A DNA stretch of 64,000 nt, from assembly GCF_002787055.1 (NCBI RefSeq), contig NZ_CP024808.1:372001-436000 (forward strand). Direction: 5' to 3'. The stretch comes from Candidatus Nitrosotenuis aquarius (GTDB lineage: Archaea > Thermoproteota > Nitrososphaeria > Nitrososphaerales > Nitrosopumilaceae). The notes beneath the pieces were generated by a model. The model did not search any database, was not told where the DNA came from, and saw only the letters and a program-made list of their open reading frames with translations. The number at the start of each line of letters is the position of its first letter. The stretch's first letter is position 1. Shown here one piece after another: positions 9,098 through 18,817 of this stretch. Made by a program: the position numbers and the translations under genes.

Positions 9098-9538
9098 TCA
9101 ATGCAAAAATATACTTGTCACAAAATATGCGAGAATAGAATAACCAATACTAACCAAAATAGCCAAAATAATACTCTTGACATTATTGCGGAATGTATCT
9201 TCAGTTTCAAAATTTTCTTTTCGAAGTCTTGATCTTAGTAATTCAATATTATAGAATTGGGCTACTGGAAGTCCAACAAATTGATAAAAGACATACGCTT
9301 GTACAGCAAAGTCATATTGGATTCTATCCACAATTGAGGACTGCCACAAGGTAGCTAGTATCATTCTTTGATCTATGAGAAAAATTGGAGCAAACATTAC
9401 GAATGTGCAATAAAGTAATACTTCATTGAGAATTTTCGTTTTCTTATCTTTTGTTTTGTAATACTCTTTTAGTCCTTTTTTTATTGGATACATTGCAATA
9501 ATAATTGCAACTGATTGAGTAAAGATGAAAATCGGCAA
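9098..9538 (-). CDS. Membrane protein, unknown, N-terminus uncertain
   Basis: The 146-aa reading frame from TTG 9538 encodes about four hydrophobic helices and no family I know. The same frame stays open for another 39 codons upstream (to TAA 9656-9658) and encodes a convincing extra transmembrane stretch (PFFIWSIIILIVTIFYS), but contains no ATG, GTG or TTG there. In a neighbouring frame an ATG at about 9676 starts MLTRFGKIIF, which would join this stretch after a one-base shift. So the gene is either frameshifted, started from a non-canonical codon, or annotated too short. Confidence 0.55.
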   Translation of the reverse strand: MPIFIFTQSVAIIIAMYPIKKGLKEYYKTKDKKTKILNEVLLYCTFVMFAPIFLIDQRMILATLWQSSIVDRIQYDFAVQAYVFYQFVGLPVAQFYNIELLRSRLRKENFETEDTFRNNVKSIILAILVSIGYSILAYFVTSIFLH

Positions 9539-9750
9539 GTATAGATTATCAATTAATAAAGATTGTAAGAACTTGTTTGCTTCTCTATTTGAGTAGAATA
9601 TAGTTACTATTAGAATAATTATGCTCCAGATGAAAAATGGACTTTGAAAATAATCTTACCAAACCTAGTTAACATAGATTATCTCGGATCATTAAGATCT
9701 TAAGGATTCTCCAACAAATCCTAACGTACGTCATTCTCTAGTCATAACGA

Positions 9751-9797
9751 AAAAGCGACACAAATCCCCGAACGAATGGGGGGCTTTGCATTTTTTA
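9751..9797 (-). terminator. Hairpin downstream of ilvD, terminator-like
   Basis: Read on the minus strand, after the ilvD stop, the sequence contains GCCCCCCATTCGTTCGGGG, able to form a stem of four G-C pairs with outer AAAGC/GCTTT pairing, followed by CGCTTTTTCG. A T-run also follows on the plus strand. It could end ilvD transcription or be part of a small structured RNA. The 283 bases between 9539 and 9821 otherwise hold only the unassigned coding stretch described for the 9098 gene. Confidence 0.4.
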
Positions 9798-9821
9798 TTG
9801 ATAATCAATTAACTCATTTGA

Positions 9822-11495
9822 TTACCAAACAGGACTAGTCACAGCACCCTGTGCTGCAGAACCTACTAGTGAGGCATATTTTGCCAAAGCACCCGATTCA
9901 TAGTTTGGTTTGCGTGGCTTCCAGGCTTTTCTCCTGTTTTCCATTTCATCAGATGAAATATGCAGATCAATCGTGTTGGTTTCTGTGTCTATGGTGATTT
10001 CATCACCGTCTTGAACCAAGGCAATGTTTCCACCAACAAAGGCTTCTGGCGCCACATGACCAATCATAAATCCTCGAGTTGCACCTGAAAACCTGCCATC
10101 TGTTACCATTGCCACTTTTTCTCCAAGGCCTTGGCCTACCAGTGCAGCAGTGACTGCCAACATCTCTCTCATCCCAGGACCGCCCTTTGGACCCTCATAT
10201 CTAATAACAACCACGTCTCCTTCCTTGATTTCATTCTGCGATACTGCATCAAATGCTAATTCCTCCCTATCAAAACACTTGGCTTTTCCAGTGAATTTAG
10301 TGATTTTTACACCAGACATCTTTACTACGGCGCCGTCTGGGGCCAGTGAACCTTTCAGAATTACAGCAGTTCCAGTATTGTGTAGTGGGTTTGCCATCGG
10401 CTTTACAATATCGTCATTTGATGGCGGCAACACAATAGAATCCAAGTTTTGTTTCATTGTTTTGCCGGTTATAGTCAGTACATTTTCGTGCAGTAACTTT
10501 CTGTCAAGCAATTTCTTTAGCATCAATGGAACGCCGCCAACTTTGTCCAGATCATTCATTACATACATTCCACCAGGTTTCAAATCCGCAACATGCGGTA
10601 CTTTTCTTCGAATTCTCTCAAAATCCTCATAGGTCAGCTTTACCTTGGCCTCATGAGATATTGCCAGCAAATGCAATATTGCATTTGTAGAGCCGCCAAT
10701 TGCGTTTAGTATTGTTATAGCATTCTCAAATGCCTCAAATGTCAAAATATCACGTGGTCGGATGTTGTTTTTCAAAGCCTGCACGCATGCAACGCCGGTA
10801 TCATACACCATCTTCTCTCGTCTTTCATCCTCAGCAGGCGGAGAAGCACTGCCAGGCAATGCAATTCCTAGTGCTTCAGAAATTGACGCCATTGTATTTG
10901 CAGTAAACATGCCGCCACAAGATCCTGCAGTGGGGCACGCATAGTTTTCAATATTTTTCAGAGACTCTAACGTAAGTTTGCCCGCATCATATGCGCCAAC
11001 TGCCTCATACACATCTTGTACTGTGAGCTGTTGCCCATTTAGCATTCCAGGCATTATGGTACCACCATACACAAAAATCGACGGCAGGTTTAGTCGCGCC
11101 ATTGCCATCATGGTGCCAGGCAGGCTCTTGTCACACCCGGCAATTCCTACAAATCCGTCATACTGGTGGGCGCGCACCATTATCTCTATTGAATCCGCAA
11201 TTATTTCTCGAGACACCAAAGACGACTTCATGCCCTCATGTCCCATCGCTATACCATCTGATACTGCTATGGTGGAAAATTCTCTTGGGGTAAATCCTGC
11301 ATCTGATACTCCTTGCTTTGCCCTAATTGCCAGTCTTGGCAGGTGAATGTTGCATGGCGTTGCCTCATTTCCAGTATGGCATACGCCAATAAACGGTTTA
11401 TCCAGATCATTATCAGTCAAACCCATTGCCTTGTACATTGCACGATGCGGGGCTCGCGCGGTTCCAGACACTACGTTTCGACTTGAAATCTCCAT
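9822..11495 (-). CDS. ilvD: Dihydroxy-acid dehydratase
   Basis: Dehydrates 2,3-dihydroxy-isovalerate and -methylvalerate in valine and isoleucine synthesis, using an iron-sulfur cluster. The 557-aa protein has full length and the three cluster cysteines in [21 protein letters not shown] and [16 protein letters not shown], plus the C-terminal GRFSGATRG and GHVAPEA motifs. The ATG start gives [19 protein letters not shown], the normal beginning. It is transcribed alone. Confidence 0.98.
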   Translation of the reverse strand: MEISSRNVVSGTARAPHRAMYKAMGLTDNDLDKPFIGVCHTGNEATPCNIHLPRLAIRAKQGVSDAGFTPREFSTIAVSDGIAMGHEGMKSSLVSREIIADSIEIMVRAHQYDGFVGIAGCDKSLPGTMMAMARLNLPSIFVYGGTIMPGMLNGQQLTVQDVYEAVGAYDAGKLTLESLKNIENYACPTAGSCGGMFTANTMASISEALGIALPGSASPPAEDERREKMVYDTGVACVQALKNNIRPRDILTFEAFENAITILNAIGGSTNAILHLLAISHEAKVKLTYEDFERIRRKVPHVADLKPGGMYVMNDLDKVGGVPLMLKKLLDRKLLHENVLTITGKTMKQNLDSIVLPPSNDDIVKPMANPLHNTGTAVILKGSLAPDGAVVKMSGVKITKFTGKAKCFDREELAFDAVSQNEIKEGDVVVIRYEGPKGGPGMREMLAVTAALVGQGLGEKVAMVTDGRFSGATRGFMIGHVAPEAFVGGNIALVQDGDEITIDTETNTIDLHISSDEMENRRKAWKPRKPNYESGALAKYASLVGSAAQGAVTSPVW

Positions 11496-11544
11496 TATAC
11501 CACCATTTTATTCAATATAATATTAGAATTTGGTTGATTTTCGG

Positions 11545-12162
11545 CTATTGCTTTTCGATAAACAGGCCGTCTAGTTCCATTAGGTAGTTGTCCACCTGAG
11601 TCTGGTTTTCATTGCCGTATAGCACTAGGATTCTGTCGTCCTCTTTGAGAACATAGTCGCTCAGTGTTGGCACCTTTTCGTGGTTCACATAGAATTTGAG
11701 CGAATAATCCTCGTTATTGCAGAATGTGTGCTCTGGCTTTTTGTCTGGGAACACAAAGCATTCATCATCAAAGCCTATCTTGATTGACTTGAAGAGAAAG
11801 CCTAGTGGTACATTTGATGCGTGTCTGTGGATTGTGTCGCCATTTTGGCTCTCAAAGTGGATGTAGGGGCTCTTTACCTGATAGTCCGGCAGTGAAAAGT
11901 CAAACTTATCGCCAAATATTCTGACCAGAATTGCTGCGTGCTCGTGCTCATCACCCAGTTTTCCAGCGCCAGGTGGGCCTGACATTTGGGTGCCAGTTAA
12001 AGTGAGTTTTTCATAATAATGGTATGACGCAAATGCGATAATTGCAATTATTACGGCAAAAATGCCTGCTGCGATGAGCGTGTTTTTCTGTTTTTGTGAC
12101 TTTTGCTTGGAAGCATAGTTTTCCCGCTCTTTTTCACGTCGGGAGTCTCGGTTTTCGCCCAT
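11545..12162 (-). CDS. Membrane-anchored conserved protein with HEHA motif
   Basis: A 205-aa protein with a charged cytoplasmic N-terminus (about 26 residues, Lys/Arg/Glu rich), one transmembrane helix (about 28-48) and an extracytoplasmic domain containing DEHEHAAILVRIFG, IHRHASNVPLGF and a two-cysteine segment (CFVFP...HTFC). The clustered histidines could bind metal, but this is only inference. I recognise it as the kind of protein conserved in thaumarchaea without known function. Confidence 0.7.
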   Translation of the reverse strand: MGENRDSRREKERENYASKQKSQKQKNTLIAAGIFAVIIAIIAFASYHYYEKLTLTGTQMSGPPGAGKLGDEHEHAAILVRIFGDKFDFSLPDYQVKSPYIHFESQNGDTIHRHASNVPLGFLFKSIKIGFDDECFVFPDKKPEHTFCNNEDYSLKFYVNHEKVPTLSDYVLKEDDRILVLYGNENQTQVDNYLMELDGLFIEKQ

Positions 12163-12241
12163 GGTTATCCGTACTCCTATACCAGTACTAATTTAATCAA
12201 TCGCATAACCATAATAAAATCCAGATCGAATGATTCTCTAG

Positions 12242-12646
12242 TTGAGTTGCATCTTTTGCGATATCATATCAAAGAACAGGGAGGGCCATTTCATATACGA
12301 AGATGACAACCATGTAGTGTTTTTGGACAAGTATCCAATAGACAAGGGCCACGTCCTAGTCGTGCCAAAATACCACTATGAAAAGATAACAGACATGCCG
12401 GAAAACAAAGTAGGGGAACTATTCTCAAAAATTCCAAAAATTGCAAAAGCAATAATGACATCAACTGGCGCAGTTGCATTTTCTTTGGCGCAAAACAACG
12501 GACGGGCTGCAAAGCAGATAATCCCGCATGTTCATGTGCACATCATACCAAGATATGCCGAAATGGGAGCAGTCTGGACAAAGAGAACCATACCCAGCTC
12601 AGAAGAACTAGATGACCTAGCCAGCACAATAAAGCAAAATCTCTAG
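12242..12646 (+). CDS. HIT family nucleotide hydrolase
   Basis: A 134-aa histidine-triad protein, probably an AMP-lysine/dinucleotide hydrolase. The N-terminal CIFCDII, central LVVPKYHY and the triad HVHVHIIPR near residues 96-104 define the family. The start is TTG at 12242. It is convergent with the coiled-coil gene and the two ends overlap by 4 nt. Confidence 0.92.
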   Translation: MSCIFCDIISKNREGHFIYEDDNHVVFLDKYPIDKGHVLVVPKYHYEKITDMPENKVGELFSKIPKIAKAIMTSTGAVAFSLAQNNGRAAKQIIPHVHVHIIPRYAEMGAVWTKRTIPSSEELDDLASTIKQNL

Positions 12647-13332
12647 TCAGACATTTGCTCTTTTAGTCTGTCCAATAACGCATAGATTCTATCTGTTTCG
12701 GGAATTCCAGAGCGAACCAGTTCTACTTTGAGCCTAGTGATTGGGTCGGCCAGGGGCTCGTTTATGTCCATTTTTGTTTGTAGCTCCAGCTTTATCTTGT
12801 CTATTTGCTCTCGCTTTTTTGCAATTTCATCCTTGGTCCTCTGCACTATTAATTCCTGGTATAGCAGCCTGTCCTTCATTTTTTCGCATTCGTCTTCTAG
12901 TATGGTCAGCAGATTTTTCATATTGTCTATTGTGATGTGTTTTGGGTTTAGCTTTTCAAGCTCGTATCTTGTCTTGACCTTGTTTTGCAAGACACTTACC
13001 TCGCCCAAAAAGCGTTGCTCGTCTTGCTTTATTTTCTGTAATTTGTCAAGCCTTTCTTTTATCATGCCGTTTGCGAATTTGAAATACTGATCAGTGTTGG
13101 TCATCTGATCTGCAAATTCCTTTGATTTTGCACGGACCGCATCTTCTTTTGTGGTATTTTGGAATTTATTGGAAAACTCGATGATTCTCTCCTTTGGTGC
13201 CATTGGGTCCTGGGGCTCGGATTGCTTTATTTCGCCTGCAATGTGCGACCACTCGTCCTCAGATGAGATGTTCTTGTTGTACCTGTCAGGCCCGTCCCTG
13301 CTTGCGCGGTTCATGTGCTTGGTCATTATCAT
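12643..13332 (-). CDS. Coiled-coil protein, unknown
   Basis: A 229-aa soluble protein dominated by predicted coiled coil from about residue 80 to 200 (runs of KLQKIKQDEQ, KKREQIDKIKLELQTK). The N-terminal 60 residues are polar and probably disordered. No enzyme motif is visible. Similar archaeal coiled-coil proteins may be structural or chromosome-associated, but there is no direct evidence here. Confidence 0.6.
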   Translation of the reverse strand: MIMTKHMNRASRDGPDRYNKNISSEDEWSHIAGEIKQSEPQDPMAPKERIIEFSNKFQNTTKEDAVRAKSKEFADQMTNTDQYFKFANGMIKERLDKLQKIKQDEQRFLGEVSVLQNKVKTRYELEKLNPKHITIDNMKNLLTILEDECEKMKDRLLYQELIVQRTKDEIAKKREQIDKIKLELQTKMDINEPLADPITRLKVELVRSGIPETDRIYALLDRLKEQMSD

Positions 13333-13446
13333 ACAATTCCACAGAACGGCTTTTGACCCAAATGCTGTTTAATAGGACACCACGGTTTTGTTCGTTTAAA
13401 ACAGCAAGACGAGTCTTAAAAGAGATTTTTTGAGCCTAGAAAAACA

Positions 13447-13914
13447 ATGTTCAATATCCTGATTGCGGAGGACAATGACTTTACTGCAAAACAGTACAAA
13501 ACTGCACTCGAAAAGAGAAACCACAAGGTCACATTGACTAAAGATGGGGTAGAATGCGTTGATCTGTACACAAACGAGGTAAAATACGAGGAATTGTTCC
13601 GAAAGACAAGGACTCCGCCATACGATATCGTACTACTAGACCATGACATGCCAAGAATGACAGGAGCAGCTGCTGCCAAAGAAATCCTGGAGCAAAGGCC
13701 CAATCAGAGGCTGATATTTTTGTCTGCATACGGCAATGCCATAATGAGCAAGCTGGATACCGTCAGGGAAGATACAATCCAAATAGTGCAAAAACCGTTT
13801 TCGCTCAACTTTCTGATAAAAAAGATAGAGGGCTCGGCACTACGAAACAGGATAATCAACTCTCAGAACGGCAATGTATTGACTGCATCCCAGGATGCGG
13901 CGGCAATCAGATAG
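13447..13914 (+). CDS. Stand-alone response-regulator receiver protein
   Basis: A CheY-like receiver of 155 aa. The acidic pair E8-D9, phosphoacceptor D65 in IVLLDHDMP, a Ser in LIFLSAYG and the Lys in VQKPFS are all in place. The last 30 residues are not part of the fold and no output domain is attached, so it probably signals by protein contact. The insertion FRKTRTPP before the phosphoacceptor strand is longer than usual. Candidate partner kinases in this window are at 31224 and 44774, neither adjacent. An upstream TTAAAAGA at about 13414 fits a TATA box. Confidence 0.9.
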   Translation: MFNILIAEDNDFTAKQYKTALEKRNHKVTLTKDGVECVDLYTNEVKYEELFRKTRTPPYDIVLLDHDMPRMTGAAAAKEILEQRPNQRLIFLSAYGNAIMSKLDTVREDTIQIVQKPFSLNFLIKKIEGSALRNRIINSQNGNVLTASQDAAAIR

Positions 13915-13930
13915 TCCATTTTGATCATGT

Positions 13931-13940
13931 TTTTATAAAT
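13931..13940 (+). promoter_or_regulatory. TATA box of the HYR-domain protein gene
   Basis: TTTTATAAAT ends 19 bases before the GTG start. This spacing supports the GTG at 13960 rather than a later start, and a transcript with little or no leader. Confidence 0.55.
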
Positions 13941-13959
13941 TTGAACCAAGCCACATAAT

Positions 13960-16293
13960 GTGCTGGCAAGATCTTTTTTTGTGTTTTTAGCAATATCTCT
14001 GATGCTTGTATCCTCCCAATACGCGTCCGCGCACTGGGATGTTCCACCAGCTGGCAGCCCTTATCATATTACGGTAATTCTCAAGAGAATCGACTACAAC
14101 GAGGATGCCGATGATTGGGAAGACAATACAAGTGGTGCCGACTTGGTCATAGGCTGGAGAGTGGAGCTTTCAGGGCATGATCTTGCAACAAACTCTGGCA
14201 CAATAGCAAGAGACAACCTTTCATTGTCTGAAGGCGGAAAGCTAAGGCTTGATCTGACAATTCTGGATCATGACGAGTGTACTCCACTGAGTGATCTTAG
14301 GCTGTTTGCATGGGGAGTAGAGTCTGATCAAGACAACACGCTTGACACAAACCGCATCATGCGTTCTATAGTTCAAAATGGAGACATTTCTACAGGTCCG
14401 CTGGAAGCGCAAAATCGGTTTGACTCTGCGGGAGACCAGTGGATGGGATTTAGCTCCAAGGTATCGCGGGGAGTCAATGCAGAGGGAACCCATTTTGAGG
14501 GCGAGATGACACTTCCATTAGACGAGCAAAACAGGCTGGATGCCGAATTTCTAATCGAAAGACATTCTGTAACAAATACCGGACAATGCAACCAACCAGC
14601 AAACTCTAATCCCAAGACAGCAATAAAATCAGACACCGCAAAGAACGTCAAAACATCACAAACTAACAAAAAAACAGAATCAACATCTCAGATAACAAAT
14701 GAGCTCAAGGGAATATACCTAATCGCAAAACAAGACGAAAAATTCAACTCGATACTAAAGAAGGCAAACGATGCAGAATCTAAAGCACTAAAAAAGATAG
14801 CAGGCGATGCCAAATCATTCTATTCAAAAACGAAAAACTCTGATGTAAAGAAGCTAGGCGATAAAATCCAAGCACAGATCAAGGACGCAGAAGCAGACAA
14901 AAAACAGATATCTGCACTCGATGCCGACTCTAAAAAAATAACAAAGCAGATTCTTGCAGTTGCAAAGGAAAACAAGATTACAAAATCAGAGCTTGACAAG
15001 GCAGTCAGGGACAAAACAGATACAAAGAATCCAAAAGCCGAGGAAAATACGGCCAAGCTAGACCAAAACTCGCTTGGCAGACCACTTGACCTGAACACTC
15101 TGGACAAGCTGGCAGAGATATTGTTTAATGCAAAATCACACTACGAAGAGGAAGCAAAGATAAATGAAGAAGAGATAAGAAAATTTCTCCAAGTTCATAG
15201 GAAAGCATTAGAAGAAGCACGACAAAATTCAGAAAACAAGCCTAATGATTCCAAACAAAAAGACCAAGATGCCCCTCCAGAATCACTTCTTGATGACCTA
15301 GACCCAACAATTCGAGGGCCTGACGTCAATGAATCAAAGCCAAGCAAAGAAAAGCCAGGCCCAAAAACAGAAAAACCCAAGACAGACCAGCAGAACCCTG
15401 ACGCACCTCCAGAATCAATACTGGATGATATAGACACCAACTATGGGGCAGACATTGGTCCAAAACCAGACAAGCCAAAATCTGACCAAAAACCAAAACA
15501 AAACTCCGGCATAGATCATGCCAGAATTGCACAAGATGACATGAGAATAATCGAAGAATCACTACGACAAGAATTGTTGGACCAAGTTCGCGATACCCAG
15601 ATACAATTAGACCTAGAGCGCCAGCTAAAAGATTTAAAACAAAAAATCGTAATTGATGACACAAAAAAACCGATAATCCAAAAAGACCCAACAAAACTGC
15701 CTGAAACAAAAACCCAAAAGCCAAAAACAGAAGTCAAACCAAAAAGCACCATCCCAGAAAAGACAGAAAAACCAGTAATACAACAAGACCCAGTAATTAC
15801 AAAACCCAGCAACACAAAGCCAACATTATCAATACCAAAACAAGTGACACAAGAGGCAACAGGCCCAGCTGGTGCAAATGTCGCATTTTCCACATCAAGC
15901 CAGGACAAGGAAGACGGCTCACTGAGACCGGTGTGCAGTCCTGCATCCGGCTCAACATTTCCAATTGGAACAACATCAGTTAGCTGCACAGTCACAGACT
16001 CTAACAATAATTCCATATCTGGAACATTTACAGTAACTGTACGCGACACAACACCTCCCGCATTTGGTCCATTCCAGCCAACAGAGGGGGTAAAAGATGA
16101 CACTGGTGTGCAGGTGTTCTTTGATGTTACCGCAACTGACCTAGTGGATGGAAATACTCAGGTAAGCTGCAATTACCAGTCAGGCTACAAGTTTCCACCA
16201 GGAGTAACTGAGCTGAAATGCACTACATCTGATTCGCGAGGAAACCAATCCACAAAAACCGTGCAAATAACAGTTACAGTGTCAGAGCAATAA
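13960..16293 (+). CDS. Large secreted protein with two HYR domains
   Basis: A 777-aa exported protein. It has an N-terminal signal peptide (residues 1-25, cleavage after YASA), a beta-rich domain to about residue 210, a long Lys/Gln/Glu/Pro-rich low-complexity middle, and two C-terminal HYR (hyalin-type, Ig-like) domains at about 630-700 and 706-776. Each HYR domain has paired cysteines and the TFPIGTTSVSCTVTD or KFPPGVTELKCTTSD signature. The middle includes a repeated linker, DAPPES-LLDDLDP and DAPPES-ILDDID, about 40 residues apart. The start is GTG 13960 with TATA (TTTTATAAAT) at 13931-13940. A surface adhesion or matrix role is inferred. Confidence 0.8.
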   Translation: MLARSFFVFLAISLMLVSSQYASAHWDVPPAGSPYHITVILKRIDYNEDADDWEDNTSGADLVIGWRVELSGHDLATNSGTIARDNLSLSEGGKLRLDLTILDHDECTPLSDLRLFAWGVESDQDNTLDTNRIMRSIVQNGDISTGPLEAQNRFDSAGDQWMGFSSKVSRGVNAEGTHFEGEMTLPLDEQNRLDAEFLIERHSVTNTGQCNQPANSNPKTAIKSDTAKNVKTSQTNKKTESTSQITNELKGIYLIAKQDEKFNSILKKANDAESKALKKIAGDAKSFYSKTKNSDVKKLGDKIQAQIKDAEADKKQISALDADSKKITKQILAVAKENKITKSELDKAVRDKTDTKNPKAEENTAKLDQNSLGRPLDLNTLDKLAEILFNAKSHYEEEAKINEEEIRKFLQVHRKALEEARQNSENKPNDSKQKDQDAPPESLLDDLDPTIRGPDVNESKPSKEKPGPKTEKPKTDQQNPDAPPESILDDIDTNYGADIGPKPDKPKSDQKPKQNSGIDHARIAQDDMRIIEESLRQELLDQVRDTQIQLDLERQLKDLKQKIVIDDTKKPIIQKDPTKLPETKTQKPKTEVKPKSTIPEKTEKPVIQQDPVITKPSNTKPTLSIPKQVTQEATGPAGANVAFSTSSQDKEDGSLRPVCSPASGSTFPIGTTSVSCTVTDSNNNSISGTFTVTVRDTTPPAFGPFQPTEGVKDDTGVQVFFDVTATDLVDGNTQVSCNYQSGYKFPPGVTELKCTTSDSRGNQSTKTVQITVTVSEQ

Positions 16294-16294
16294 G

Positions 16295-16522
16295 TTACGG
16301 CTTTAGCTTTCCGCCAATCTTCCATTCTATTTCTGACCTTTCCTGAGCAATCACATCAAGCATTTTCGCCTCGGAGATTTCCACTTTTTGTATGCTGGAC
16401 TGAGTTGCCTCTTGTACAATATTTTCAGAATCTGAGAATGGCAGGGCCAGCAACGACACAGTAAACATGATGAGGCCAATTCCGACTAGGATTCCAATTT
16501 TTGTCTTGAGCGAATATTTCAC
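16295..16522 (-). CDS. Small single-span membrane protein
   Basis: A 75-aa protein with one hydrophobic segment (about residues 8-27) and a polar, probably external, C-terminal tail. No family is recognised. It is convergent with the HYR-domain gene, whose stop lies one base away, and lies upstream-to-downstream on the same strand as aRF1 but separated by 56 bases. Confidence 0.55.
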   Translation of the reverse strand: MKYSLKTKIGILVGIGLIMFTVSLLALPFSDSENIVQEATQSSIQKVEISEAKMLDVIAQERSEIEWKIGGKLKP

Positions 16523-16578
16523 GATATGATACTACGAAAAAACAACACAAGAACTAGTCTCTGATCAAAATACACAAG

Positions 16579-17862
16579 CTAGAGATTGGGATTATATCTA
16601 AGAATAGCAGCCACTTTTCCAAGACTGGAGAGCATCACGCCATATTCCGACAAACCGGATATGACCTCGATTTTTGTGCCAACAGGGATTGCTAATGTGG
16701 ATAGATAATCCACCAAATCCTGGGACGAATCAACCTGGTCCATTGATTTGCATGAAGGGCACGGTTTGTTTAGCATCTCTGTCTTTTTTGGTATTAGCTT
16801 TGCATGCTCTACTATTTCCTCTTGGATGTGTTTGCACCTATTGCAGGTAATCTCTAATCGGTACAGGTTTGTATCATCTGTGATTAGCAAAATATCGACA
16901 ACGTTGTTTTTGAGTAATTTCAGAATATCCTGGAGCCCGTACACCCCAAGGCCTGTCCTATTGTTTATCTCTCGGAACAATCTTTCTACTAGTTTTTTTT
17001 CTTCTGCCAGCCTGAAATCAGACAAAACATCCTGTGCCTTCATGAATGCTTCGCGAATTCCTTCAGAGCCGGAATATGAAGTGTCCAGCGTTGCAAGAAC
17101 CTTGTCTTGGAGCCTATACTCTAGATAGTTTTCTTTTAGAAAGTCCTCCTTTGTTGGGCCAGGCCCAGACACAATTAGGCCCTTAATCGGATAAATGTCT
17201 ATGAAAAACTCTTTTGTTACCTCTGCAACCCTGTTATAGTAATACGATAATTCCATTTCCCGCAGTCTTTCGAATCTTCTGGCAGACTGACCTCCCTGTC
17301 TGTGCTTTCCTGCAACACCAGAGCTTGTCTCGCGCAACACCTCGATTTTATCGCCGTGTAGCAAGCCCCATCCTGCGTCTTTGGTGTCAATTGCCAAAAA
17401 CCCAATGAGGTTGTCGTCCTTTAGCATGTCTTTGAGAATATCTACATGGAAATGATCATCGCATCTATACAATGATGTGGTAAGGTCCTTTGGCGGTTCC
17501 AGCTCCCAGACCTTGATTACCTCGCTTCCTATCGGCCCGCCCCCCTCTGGTGGAACGGCTCCACAAAATATGACTAGGCCGTGCTCTGGTGTGTCCTTGT
17601 ATAGCTTTAGTCTCTGCTGGACTCGACCCAGCGCATCCACAACATGACTCCTAGTCATGGCAGACTTGATGTTGTCTGCAGTTCCCTGCTCCTCTCGTAA
17701 TTGGTTGATGACTAGGTGTAGCTGCTTGCCCTTTGGAATGTATACTGTGATGAGCTCAGTCCCCCTGCCTGAAATTCTTGATAATTCGTCTAACGTTCTT
17801 TTAATTTTGTAAATCTTGACTGAATCTTGTTTTTCTACGTTGATTTTTCCCAATGAAGACAA
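16579..17862 (-). CDS. prf1: Peptide chain release factor aRF1
   Basis: Recognises all three stop codons in the ribosomal A site and triggers peptide release. The 427-aa protein has the stop-codon reading motif NIKS (residues 64-67), YxCxxxF (Y132, C134, F138), the peptidyl-tRNA hydrolysis motif GGQ (residues 190-192), and a C-terminal domain with a CNRC...CPSC zinc-binding insertion that is common in archaeal aRF1. The start is TTG 17862. It is transcribed without an obvious operon partner. Confidence 0.97.
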   Translation of the reverse strand: MSSLGKINVEKQDSVKIYKIKRTLDELSRISGRGTELITVYIPKGKQLHLVINQLREEQGTADNIKSAMTRSHVVDALGRVQQRLKLYKDTPEHGLVIFCGAVPPEGGGPIGSEVIKVWELEPPKDLTTSLYRCDDHFHVDILKDMLKDDNLIGFLAIDTKDAGWGLLHGDKIEVLRETSSGVAGKHRQGGQSARRFERLREMELSYYYNRVAEVTKEFFIDIYPIKGLIVSGPGPTKEDFLKENYLEYRLQDKVLATLDTSYSGSEGIREAFMKAQDVLSDFRLAEEKKLVERLFREINNRTGLGVYGLQDILKLLKNNVVDILLITDDTNLYRLEITCNRCKHIQEEIVEHAKLIPKKTEMLNKPCPSCKSMDQVDSSQDLVDYLSTLAIPVGTKIEVISGLSEYGVMLSSLGKVAAILRYNPNL

Positions 17863-17956
17863 GCTTTTTCGGATGCCATATTAAGATTCCAAAACGGCAC
17901 ACCAAAACACTGCAAAATGCCGCACTAGTCAATAACTATCATACAGCGCGCAATCC

Positions 17957-18331
17957 GTGGAAAAACAGCCCTACCAAATCCAAATGCAGGATTATCCAAA
18001 GCTATTCCGATACAGAATAACACAGCAAGGGCTCTATCACATTGAGGATTTGGTATCGCAGATCTATTTGGAAGAGCAAACCCCGACCATGTACACACTA
18101 GTCAAGCTGGGAATTTTACTGCGGGTAAACATGTGCCAGACGCAAAACCTGCAAAACGAAAGCCTGTTCCAGGATGTGTCTGCAAGGGCAAAAAAATTCG
18201 GCGGAGTGGAACCGCAATATATCCATGAATGCGTCAAGTCGCTGATTGCGAGGGGATTGTTGGAATCAAATCCAAAATACGACCGCAGTCTTGCAATGCG
18301 ACTGCATTTGTCGGGATTAAGTTCCGTCTAA
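17957..18331 (+). CDS. Conserved hypothetical, possibly winged-helix-like
   Basis: A 124-aa protein starting at GTG 17957. It is soluble and mainly helical by composition. The segment YIHECVKSLIARGLLESNP near residue 85 looks like the recognition part and wing approach of a winged-helix fold, but this is weak. It is divergent from aRF1 with a 94-base spacer. Confidence 0.55.
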   Translation: MEKQPYQIQMQDYPKLFRYRITQQGLYHIEDLVSQIYLEEQTPTMYTLVKLGILLRVNMCQTQNLQNESLFQDVSARAKKFGGVEPQYIHECVKSLIARGLLESNPKYDRSLAMRLHLSGLSSV

Positions 18332-18410
18332 TTTACGCTCAACATTCACAATTGTTATAATACTTACTCAAAGGAAGCTTAAATAATTAAAAAGATTATT
18401 TTAACATCAG

Positions 18411-18605
18411 ATGTCAGTCAAAATTAAAGACATTCAAACAAGGATGATCAAAGAAGATGATGGCTCTTATTCAATTACGTGCTCTGCGTTAGGAGTTTAC
18501 AGTTCGGGCAAAACTAAACAAGATGCCAAAAAGAACTTTGTGGAAGCACTTGAACTTCACTTGTCTGTTCTAAGAGAAAAGGCAACCAAAGTAATAACAG
18601 CTTGA
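18411..18605 (+). CDS. hicB: HicB-like antitoxin
   Basis: A 64-aa UPF0150/HicB-fold protein: residues 13-58 contain DDGSYSITCSALGVYSSGKT followed by an amphipathic helix with EALELHLSVLREKA. It consists of the toxin-binding partial RNase H-like fold only, with no C-terminal DNA-binding domain, so autoregulation would need another route. It precedes the toxin gene and overlaps it by 4 nt. A TATA-like CTTAAATAA is at about 18377-18385. Confidence 0.82.
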   Translation: MSVKIKDIQTRMIKEDDGSYSITCSALGVYSSGKTKQDAKKNFVEALELHLSVLREKATKVITA

Positions 18606-18817
18606 CAAAACTATCTCCAATTGCAGGAAAATTACTTGTCAAAATTTTATGCAATAAGTTTGGTTTTAGAGTCATACGGCAAAAAGGAAGTCATGTAACT
18701 ATTACTAATGATACAATATACGTTACCGTGCCACAAAAAGAAATTCGAGTTGGATTGTTGAGTGTGATTCTAAGAGATTGTGGCATTGCACGTGATGAGT
18801 TTCTAGAATATGTTTAA
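18602..18817 (+). CDS. hicA: HicA-like mRNA interferase toxin
   Basis: A 71-aa double-stranded-RNA-binding-fold toxin that cleaves mRNA in the family. Residues 1-35 (LLVKILCNKFGFRVIRQKGSH) end with the catalytic-histidine GSH motif, followed by ITVP-type strands and a final helix. The start TTG 18602 overlaps the hicB stop. The order antitoxin then toxin is the reverse of the E. coli hicAB arrangement but is known among archaeal pairs. Confidence 0.85.
   Translation: MTKLSPIAGKLLVKILCNKFGFRVIRQKGSHVTITNDTIYVTVPQKEIRVGLLSVILRDCGIARDEFLEYV

Noticed and set aside
9042-9143. 33-aa frame with GAGGGA eight bases upstream
   Set aside because: Too short and mostly overlapping the 3' end of the convergent 9098 gene; no family support.
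15516-16103. 195-aa open frame opposite the HYR-domain gene
   Set aside because: Antisense shadow of a Pro/Lys/Gln-rich low-complexity region; composition is Ser/Phe/Val-rich as expected from the complement.
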